In this document: positions 57,561 through 64,000 of the stretch, in pieces
Numbering within the stretch: position 1 is the stretch's first letter
How the letters are laid out: each line of letters starts with the position of its first letter
NCBI RefSeq assembly: GCF_000026365.1
Contig: NC_012993.1
Span: 62,001 to 126,000, forward strand
Source: Zygosaccharomyces rouxii
Taxonomy: Eukaryota > Ascomycota > Saccharomycetes > Saccharomycetales > Saccharomycetaceae
Reading direction: 5' to 3'
Length of the DNA stretch: 64,000 bases
Position numbers and translations under genes: made by a program
Notes under the pieces: model-generated
Databases searched by the model: none
Told to the model about the DNA's origin: nothing
The model's input: the letters and a program-made list of their open reading frames with translations, nothing else

Positions 57561-58656
57561 TTAATTCAGTTGAATTTAATGCTTTGTGTGAGCGGGGGTC
57601 TATCCCTAGTTAATATTGATTTATCAACTCTAGTATTGATTCCAATAATTAAGGTAATGTTAGCGGAACTGAACTAGGCTAAGGAATGAAAGTCCCTTTT
57701 CATTGATAATCATGTGTACAAGCTCTCTTAGCAATTCAACCCTTTCGAAAGGGCTTTTTTTTTTTATAGGGTGTGGTGTTTACCTGACTGCCCTTTGCTT
57801 CCGCGCGATATGAAAAAACAAGTAAAGCGCCGCCAGGCAATTTCCATTAACCTTCCATCTTGGCTTGCGCAAGTAGCAAAAGCGAAGCTTAAAAAACTGC
57901 CAGTCCTCATTGTCTCAGTATCTACGTTTTTTTTGTTCTTACAAAGTAATCGCCGCCATCCTTCCCAATTTCCGAAATACCCTACGTGGAAAAGATGGAA
58001 ACATCGATCTTAATTACCCCGGTAACCGGACACGAATCATATGACACAATGTAACACGTGATAACCGCCGAATACAGGTCCAAAAGTAAAAACCAGAGAA
58101 ATCAGCCTGATAGCTCCCATCTAGCACTACAATCACAATAAATTATCTTATAGCAGCTCTATAGTTCACTCATAACTGATTGTACAACAGCGGTTGGAAC
58201 ATTAACCTCATCTATTAACTGGCAGTTTCTGTTGGAGAATCATCACTGCAGCATGACGACAACACAAACGTCCACAAACTAAACCTCTTGAATCCATCCT
58301 AATTCTAAATCTCTTACCTACTTTTTCTAGAATAGGTGGCAAAGGGAAGAAGATTGACAGCCGCCGAGAGTCCTTTTATATAATCGCGGAGACATAATTA
58401 CCCGGCTAACATATTACCCGGGTAACACTGTAGAAAAAAATTTCAATGGAAATGTAGGAAGGAAGGAAGTCAAGAAAAAAGAAAATATGCCTGAAAAAAT
58501 GTTCAAAAGACGACCTCATCACTCATCTGTACTTGCTTGTGAGGCAAGTGAAGCTATATTTGATTCCTGTGTGATTTATTGGAATTAGCCAATTTTGGGG
58601 AGTTTTCATTCACGAAAAGAAGGTAGTAGTTAAAATCGTATTACAGTGAGTCCAAG
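57561..58656. other. Intergenic: divergent FMP27 / TIF3 promoter region
   Basis: About 1.1 kb, the longest gap here. It holds an oligo-T (57757-57766), a basic 80-codon frame at 57771-58013 of no recognisable family, CACGTG (58055-58060), an A-rich/RRPE-like stretch near 58432-58445 and two Reb1-type sites listed separately. I see no RNA gene. Confidence 0.55.
58398..58425. promoter_or_regulatory. Paired Reb1-type sites upstream of TIF3
   Basis: TTACCCG at 58398-58404 and again at 58414-58420; the second lies in the palindrome TTACCCGGGTAA (58414-58425). Reb1 is a general regulatory factor that positions nucleosomes. The sites are 237-260 nt before the TIF3 start. Confidence 0.65.
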
Positions 58657-59916
58657 ATGGTACCACCAAAGAGAGCCACTAAGATGGACCTGAACTCATT
58701 TTTAAATGATGATACGTTTGGGTCCGCCTGGGAAGAAACTGATGTGGATTTGAGCAAGATTTCCATTCCTGTAGAAAACGTCAAGGCCAATACCATTCCA
58801 TTGGAGGAATTAGCTGCCGCTAAAGGTGGTTCAAATCAAAATTTTAGAGGAGGTTCCCGTCTAGATCCTGCCCTTGGTGGTGGTAGAAGCTTTGAACGTA
58901 CTGAGTACCCAGTTCCAGACCGTCCACCTTACAGGGCTATTATCAACAACATTCCTTGGGACATAACACCCGAAGGTGTTCAAGCTTGGGTTGAAGATGG
59001 ACTTCATAAGGAAGATGCTGTTGAAGAGGTAGACTTGCCAAGAAGTATCAAAGACCCAACACGTTTGAAGGGTATTGCCTTCGTTACTTTGAAAGGACGT
59101 GAAGATTTGGTACAAACTCTAACATTCAATGGTACTCCATTAAACGACCGTACCGTCTACGTATCTGTCGCAGCACCAAGAAGAGATGGTTTCGACTGGG
59201 GTGGAGCTCGTGGTTCCAGTTTCCAATCGTCTGGTGATCCTGCTGCCGATTTGGATTGGGGAGCTATGAGAGGTTCTCAATTCAAGGGTAGTAGACCACC
59301 AAGAGAAGAACCGGACTTGGATTGGGGAGCTATGAGAGGTGCTCAATTCAAAGGTAGTAGACCACCAAGAGAAGAACCAAACTTAGATTGGGGTGCTATG
59401 AGAGGTGCTCAATTCAAAGGTAGTAAACCACCAAGAGAAGAACCAAACTTAGATTGGGGTGCTGCCAGAGGTTCTCAATTTCAAACGCCAAGATCTGATT
59501 CCGGCAAGAAAGGTGGTAAGAGCCTTTTCCCAGATAACGATGCTAAGAAAGATGAAGATTTGGATTGGGGTAACATTAGAAATAGACCAGCCAGAGGCCC
59601 TAAACCAGCTGAAGATTCTGGTCCTGATTTGGATTGGGGCTCTGCCAGAGGTGCTCAATACGGTAAGAAAACTGGCGGTGGATCTGGCAGTGCCCACTTG
59701 AGAAAACAAATTGCCGAGAAGGACAATGTGGACGACAAGCCAAAGATACAAACTTCTCGTTTTGGTGTCTTGAGTACTGAAGATGATGAAGAAGAAGAAT
59801 CCACCGAAAAGGAAACCGCCAGTGAAGAGCAGGTTACTCAATTAGAAAAAGAAACCCAAAAATTAAGCGTTGATAACAAGGAAACCGATGAGTGGAATGT
59901 CGTTGGTAAAAAATAA
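58657..59916 (+). CDS. TIF3: Translation initiation factor eIF4B
   Basis: 419 residues (436 in S. cerevisiae). The N-terminus KMDLNSFLNDDTFGSAWEE matches Tif3. An RRM spans about residues 91-173 (IINNIPWDITPEGVQAW to RTVYVSVAA). It is followed by seven repeats built on DWG(A)xRG (59191-59664); the central three are near-identical 22-residue units. The acidic C-terminus ends DEWNVVGKK. eIF4B binds RNA and the 40S subunit and stimulates eIF4A helicase during scanning. Repeat number sets activity in S. cerevisiae. Orthologue of YPR163C. Promoter Reb1 sites and an RRPE-like stretch suit a highly expressed translation gene. Confidence 0.98.
   Translation: MVPPKRATKMDLNSFLNDDTFGSAWEETDVDLSKISIPVENVKANTIPLEELAAAKGGSNQNFRGGSRLDPALGGGRSFERTEYPVPDRPPYRAIINNIPWDITPEGVQAWVEDGLHKEDAVEEVDLPRSIKDPTRLKGIAFVTLKGREDLVQTLTFNGTPLNDRTVYVSVAAPRRDGFDWGGARGSSFQSSGDPAADLDWGAMRGSQFKGSRPPREEPDLDWGAMRGAQFKGSRPPREEPNLDWGAMRGAQFKGSKPPREEPNLDWGAARGSQFQTPRSDSGKKGGKSLFPDNDAKKDEDLDWGNIRNRPARGPKPAEDSGPDLDWGSARGAQYGKKTGGGSGSAHLRKQIAEKDNVDDKPKIQTSRFGVLSTEDDEEEESTEKETASEEQVTQLEKETQKLSVDNKETDEWNVVGKK
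59251..59448 (+). repeat. Three near-identical 66-nt tandem units inside TIF3
   Basis: Units start at 59251, 59317 and 59383, each encoding LDWGAMRG(S/A)QFKGS(R/K)PPREEP. Two further diverged copies follow, and one precedes. The high identity of the middle units suggests recent duplication or gene conversion. Confidence 0.9.
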
Positions 59917-60542
59917 CTTTAAGAACCAACATGATATCGTAATATGTTGAAGAATAGAAAGACAGAGAACACTTATAATTTTACAATAAGAGAAAAATAA
60001 AAAAAAAACAACAGTACAATGTTTGTTAAACTTTTATTAATCTTCTAAAAGACAAAGTCAAGTATCATGCAAGGCATGATCATCCTTGGCTTTATCGACT
60101 GAATTTTTTTGCTACTTTTCAGACCTTTATTTCCATTTTTATCATCACCTTGATTTTTTTTTCCCATTATTATCAGGAAGAACGCAACTATGTAGAATAC
60201 TTTGTTTTATGCGTTATATGTACTTCATAATTTGAATTGCTGATGACCTTAGAGTTGTTAGTAGAAGCTAGTCCGTCAATATTATATGTGGCATATACAA
60301 GTGGTATCACGCTAGTAAATATACTCGGCGGGTTTCCCTAAGTAGATGGTAGCTGATGGCCGGGTAAAGACTTACCGCCTTTCGAGAACAAGAAAATGGA
60401 ATTGTAAAAATAATAACCTAAAACTCAGAATAATAGTGTAAAATAGCGCTAATCGCTACAAAATTCATTTGCTTGCGGACGGTCTCTTATTTGTGCATTT
60501 CTTCTTTAATTGCAAGTTCCATATTTTTAGGATTCCTTTTCA
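59917..60542. other. Intergenic: TIF3 3' flank and ORC4 promoter
   Basis: About 625 nt. A-rich and T-rich runs lie at 59985-60170, and a Reb1-type CGGGTAA (60361-60367) lies 176 nt before ORC4. No gene recognised. Confidence 0.55.
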
Positions 60543-62312
60543 ATGGAAAGTATCGATTCTGAATTTGGACCAGTAAGGAAGGCTAAAGTTAAGGTTAGTC
60601 CTGGTAGGATAATTCAAGATGTTTCTGTAGACCATGAACAAAGTTCATTATTGCAGAAAATGACACTTTTACCTATCAAGAGACCATCATCAGAGGAATC
60701 CAATCCAATTGATCAACAGGATGAACACAGAGAAGAGGTTTCCTCTATTACTACTGACAATAAGAATGTTAACATATTGAATAATATTAGATTGAGCTCG
60801 AAGAGATTAAAACCCAATGCCTCACCAAATGAGCAAAATCTCAGTCCTAAGAAGGTACAGCCGCTTGATTCTGGGTTTAAAAGATTTAAACATTTTTTAA
60901 TGAGGCATCTATATCAATCCTTACCACCAGATCAAACTAGACCGTACTCTTATTTACGCGAGACTCATCAAGAGATTGATAGGCTTCTCAAACAATCTAT
61001 CGTACAGAAGGAAAGCCATTCTAGTATTCTAGTTGGTCCCAGAGGAAGCTTCAAAACAGTTCTCCTAAATCACGAATTAGCATTATTATCCGAAAGATAT
61101 CACCAACAGTTTATCACCATCAGATTAAATGGATTCATTCATTCGGAACAAACTGCTATCAATGGGATTGCAACACAATTAGAAGAACAACTGCGAAAGC
61201 TGCATGGGCGAATCAGGAAACCTGTGAATGAGGATACTGATATTAGTAATGGATCTTTGACTGAAGTGTTTGAAAAAATTCTACGACTACTAGATTCTGC
61301 CGCCGTTAGTGGCAGCCAGGATAAAAGCGACAATGAAAGTACGAAAATTACAGTAGTTTTTATCTTTGATGAAATGGATACGTTTGCAGGGCCAGTTAGA
61401 CAGACACTTTTGTACAACCTTTTCGACATGGTGGAACACGCTAGAGTTCCAGTATGTATATTTGGTTGTACTACCAAATTGAACATTTTGGACTACTTGG
61501 AAAAAAGAGTTAAAAGTCGATTTTCTCAAAGGATCATTTATATGCCACAGATTGAAGGTTTTCAACAGTTTATAGAAACAGTTGAAGAGATGCTATGTCC
61601 GCCTAGCTGCGATGATGGCCTCAAATTTGTGAAATCGTGGCACTCATTAGTTCACAATGAGTTGTCTAAACCCAATTCTGACGTGCACCTGCTTGTCAAA
61701 TTCAATTATGAAACTTTTAAATCTCTTCAACATTTACGCAATGGGCTAATTCCTCTAATATTTGGAGCGAAGGACTACGAGTCACTGGAAAATTCCTTTA
61801 AAACTTGTAGTAAAACCAAGTCATACAACCATAACCTTTTAGAAAGCAGTTTGACGACCAAGATCAATTCTCTATCCAACTTGGAACTTTGTATTTTGAT
61901 CTGTGCTGCAAGAACCGTCTTAAAGGCTAAAGACGAATCCACCAACTTCAATTTAGTCTACGCAGAATACGAGGAGATGATCAAATCGATTAATAGAAGA
62001 ATCCCCACCATGGCACCTACGAAAAGTAACGAGGATACTACCGCGGTGATATTTGATAACAAGATCAAATTGTGGAAGAAAAGAGATATCAAAAACGTTT
62101 GGGAATCTCTATTAGCACTAAATTTTCTCACTGAAAAATCTGCTGTTGGACTAAGAGAATCGGCTATTGCAGCTTTTTATGCCAGTAATTACCAATTTCA
62201 AGGAACTACCATCCCGTTTGATCTCAGAAGATACCAAACACAAGTCACACTACAAGGACTAAGAAGAATTGTTCCTCGATCTTCGATGTATCACCCATGG
62301 ACCCAACTATAG
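60543..62312 (+). CDS. ORC4: Origin recognition complex subunit Orc4
   Basis: 589 residues (529 in S. cerevisiae; the extra length is mostly a disordered N-terminal 120 residues). AAA+ domain: the P-loop reads GPRGSFKT at 165-172, with Phe in place of the usual Gly before Lys-Thr; Walker B is VVFIFDEMD with D276-E277. The C-terminal winged-helix region holds the insertion helix ending AAFYASNYQF, with Phe545-Tyr546 matching the S. cerevisiae F485-Y486 pair that reads T-rich origin DNA. ORC binds origins and loads MCM. Orthologue of YPR162C. A Reb1-like site lies upstream. Confidence 0.96.
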   Translation: MESIDSEFGPVRKAKVKVSPGRIIQDVSVDHEQSSLLQKMTLLPIKRPSSEESNPIDQQDEHREEVSSITTDNKNVNILNNIRLSSKRLKPNASPNEQNLSPKKVQPLDSGFKRFKHFLMRHLYQSLPPDQTRPYSYLRETHQEIDRLLKQSIVQKESHSSILVGPRGSFKTVLLNHELALLSERYHQQFITIRLNGFIHSEQTAINGIATQLEEQLRKLHGRIRKPVNEDTDISNGSLTEVFEKILRLLDSAAVSGSQDKSDNESTKITVVFIFDEMDTFAGPVRQTLLYNLFDMVEHARVPVCIFGCTTKLNILDYLEKRVKSRFSQRIIYMPQIEGFQQFIETVEEMLCPPSCDDGLKFVKSWHSLVHNELSKPNSDVHLLVKFNYETFKSLQHLRNGLIPLIFGAKDYESLENSFKTCSKTKSYNHNLLESSLTTKINSLSNLELCILICAARTVLKAKDESTNFNLVYAEYEEMIKSINRRIPTMAPTKSNEDTTAVIFDNKIKLWKKRDIKNVWESLLALNFLTEKSAVGLRESAIAAFYASNYQFQGTTIPFDLRRYQTQVTLQGLRRIVPRSSMYHPWTQL

Positions 62313-62738
62313 TCAATCAAGAAACAATGCATAACACACACAAAAAAAATACCCCTACAATTGTTTTCTAACATTTTTTTCCTTTTTTATTGCAAGCAAG
62401 GCTTGCCGCTGGCGGTAAGCGCTGGCGGTCAACAGCTAGGCATTATCTATATAAGTAAATCAACCAAAAGGAATCAGATGCTTGGACAAACGAAAATCAG
62501 AAAGCTCTGAAACGATAGGAATTGTTGATAGAATCAATTTTAATATTAAAATTTGGCATATTTTTATATGGTTTTCTTTCCTTCGTGTTGCGTGATAGAA
62601 GCTTTTCAGCGCTGGACCATTAGACCCTGTTAAAGAAGAAAGTTCTGCAAGTAATACATAGAAGAAGAGGAAGAGGAAGAAGAAGAGCAATACTAGAGGT
62701 TGTCTCCGTTGTGGGCAAGTAATTGGAAATAGTTGGAT
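62313..62738. other. Intergenic: ORC4 3' flank and SGV1 promoter
   Basis: About 425 nt. A T-rich stretch (62374-62389) is followed by a G/C-rich cluster of short inverted and direct repeats (62392-62430), listed separately, and a second AT-rich segment. The 76-codon minus-strand frame at 62460-62690 is not supported as a gene. Confidence 0.55.
62392..62430. repeat. Clustered hairpin-like repeats 3' of ORC4
   Basis: GCAAGC-AAG-GCTTGC (62392-62406) forms a perfect 6-bp stem with a 3-nt loop. TTGCCGC and GCGGTAA flank TG with one mismatch, and GCTGGCGGT occurs twice (62408-62416 and 62421-62429). The GC-rich cluster stands out against AT-rich surroundings. Confidence 0.65.
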
Positions 62739-64000
62739 ATGTCAGAGAATGAATCTAGTAATGCGAAAAAGCCAGAATTCAAGTATAAGATTGGTAAAGT
62801 GAAGCATACACCAACAGTACAAAAGGATGAACGTAATGGATTAAGTTTTATTGAGCTAAAGCCATCACCAGATGAGAAAGTTTATGGATGTACGAAGTTT
62901 GCAGGACATTACAAAGAAGAGAAAAAATTGGGCCAAGGGACATTTGGAGAAGTCTACAGAGGGATTCATTTGGAGACTCAAAGGCAAGTAGCCATGAAAA
63001 GGATTATTGTCAATGTAGAAAAAGAACTTTTCCCCATAACGGCTCATCGAGAAATCACGATTCTGCGAAGGTTAAACCACAAGAATGTAATTAAACTCAT
63101 AGAAATGGTTTACGATTATCCACCTGGTACTAATGGAAGAGCTGCCCGAGAAATGCCTTATCAATCACCATCAGGAAAACCTCCATTAATGAAATCATTT
63201 TACATGATATTGCCGTATATGGTTTCAGATTTGTCCGGGATATTGCATAATCCAAGGATTAATTTGAGTTTAGGTGATATAAAATGTATCATCTTGCAAT
63301 TGTTAGAGAGTCTCAACTATATCCACTGTCAAAAATATATGCATAGGGACATAAAGACTGCAAACATTCTAATAGATCATAATGGTGTAGTGAAATTGGC
63401 AGATTTTGGGCTCGCGAGATTATACTATGGTGCCCCGCCATCACTGGATTTTCCGGGTGGTGCTGGTTCAGGAGCCAAGTACACGTCTGTGGTAGTCACC
63501 AGATGGTACAGGGCACCTGAATTAGTTCTTGGTGATAAATTGTATACTACAGCAGTCGACATGTGGGGGGTTGGTTGCGTATTTGCGGAATGCTTTGAGA
63601 AAAAACCTGTCCTTCAAGGATCCACCGATATCGATCAAGGCCATGTAATCTTCAAGTTATTAGGTACACCAACAGAGGAACAATGGCCGTTAGCGTGGTA
63701 TTTACCTGGTGCAGAATTGACCAGAACCAATTATCCTGGAACGTTGAAAGAAAGGTTTGGTAAAAATTTGAGTGAGATCGGACTTGATTTCTTAAGGAAA
63801 CTATTGTCCCTAGATCCCTATAAAAGACTAACTGCCATGTCAGCAATACAACATCCTTTCTTCAAAGAGGAGCCATTACCTTGTGAGAAGTTGATTCTTC
63901 CTTGTGAGGAAAGTCATGAAGCCGATATTAAGAGATACAAGGAAGAAATGCACCAAGCAATGTCTCAAAAGGCGCCTTCGGCTCCAAGAGGACATGTTAC
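62739..64000 (+). CDS. SGV1: Cyclin-dependent kinase Bur1/Sgv1, N-terminal part (partial)
   Basis: The frame starts with ATG at 62739 and is still open at the right edge, so about 420 residues are present of an expected 650 or so (657 in S. cerevisiae). The CDK fold is complete: GxGxxG in LGQGTFGEV (64-72), AMKR Lys, the PITAHRE helix in place of [17 protein letters not shown] catalytic loop, DFG, activation loop with [12 protein letters not shown], and the C-lobe. Bur1 with the cyclin Bur2 phosphorylates Spt5 and the Pol II CTD linker region to promote elongation and H2B ubiquitination. The protein follows ORC4 as in S. cerevisiae (YPR161C, YPR162C). The C-terminal regulatory tail is outside the window. 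Confidence 0.97.
   Translation, partial: MSENESSNAKKPEFKYKIGKVKHTPTVQKDERNGLSFIELKPSPDEKVYGCTKFAGHYKEEKKLGQGTFGEVYRGIHLETQRQVAMKRIIVNVEKELFPITAHREITILRRLNHKNVIKLIEMVYDYPPGTNGRAAREMPYQSPSGKPPLMKSFYMILPYMVSDLSGILHNPRINLSLGDIKCIILQLLESLNYIHCQKYMHRDIKTANILIDHNGVVKLADFGLARLYYGAPPSLDFPGGAGSGAKYTSVVVTRWYRAPELVLGDKLYTTAVDMWGVGCVFAECFEKKPVLQGSTDIDQGHVIFKLLGTPTEEQWPLAWYLPGAELTRTNYPGTLKERFGKNLSEIGLDFLRKLLSLDPYKRLTAMSAIQHPFFKEEPLPCEKLILPCEESHEADIKRYKEEMHQAMSQKAPSAPRGHV

Noticed and set aside
57771..58013. Possible 80-residue basic protein upstream of TIF3
   Set aside because: No recognisable family, awkward start context and a random-looking composition. Kept only as a note in the intergenic entry.
1..64000. 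Horizontally acquired or undescribed multi-gene system
   Set aside because: All genes are core yeast genes in conserved order with similar composition. Nothing points to an island, CRISPR array, phage or mobile element.

Overview
The window is ordinary, gene-dense nuclear DNA from a budding yeast of the family Saccharomycetaceae. Introns are few and short, with GTATGT donors and TACTAAC-type branch points. Intergenic gaps are small, and the tRNA genes and almost every protein match Saccharomyces cerevisiae genes closely. The gene order indicates a lineage that did not pass through the whole-genome duplication. Read left to right, the window follows the right arm of S. cerevisiae chromosome XVI backwards from YPR190C to YPR161C, without a rearrangement that I can see. 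Inserted into that order, also descending, are the genes that S. cerevisiae keeps on chromosome XII: GAB1 (YLR459W), NBP1 (YLR457C), the YLR456W/YPR172W family, PDP3 (YLR455W) and FMP27 (YLR454W). This is double conserved synteny. A Zygosaccharomyces/Torulaspora-type or other non-WGD yeast fits, but I cannot fix the species from the sequence alone.

Layout: 1-9.7 kb holds the 3' end of RPC82, then SKI3, MLC2, RPO26 (spliced), PZF1 (TFIIIA) and ATG13. 10.4-18.3 kb holds GDB1, DPM1, SMX3 (spliced) and GAB1. 18.7-32.5 kb holds a tRNA-Trp with an intron, SEC23, AOS1, HDA3, PRP4, BET2, DPB2, the NBP1-like gene and VPS4. 32.6-44.3 kb holds the YPR172W-like flavoprotein, PDP3, BSP1, V-ATPase subunit f (spliced), tRNA-Ile, tRNA-Cys, JIP5, NUT2, MET16, MRP2 and two tandem RHO1-type GTPases. 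45.2-64 kb holds MMS1, the 2610-residue lipid-transfer protein FMP27, TIF3, ORC4 and the first part of SGV1/BUR1, which runs off the right edge.

These are housekeeping genes, each with its own promoter; there are no operons. Shared themes are RNA polymerase I/III and ribosome production (RPC82, RPO26, PZF1, JIP5, with iterated PAC-type GATGAG promoter elements), DNA replication (DPB2 with a promoter MCB box; ORC4), membrane traffic and cell surface (SEC23, VPS4, BET2, DPM1, GAB1, RHO1, BSP1, FMP27), and RNA processing or decay (PRP4, SMX3, SKI3).

The most notable points are the tandem RHO1 pair, a 99-nt intron in the SmF gene that is also open in frame, a divergent branch point in RPO26, a strong G-quadruplex-type tract in the GDB1 promoter, the PAC arrays, and the Orc4 insertion helix with its Phe-Tyr pair. 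I found no mobile elements, CRISPR arrays, horizontally acquired islands or undescribed multi-gene system.
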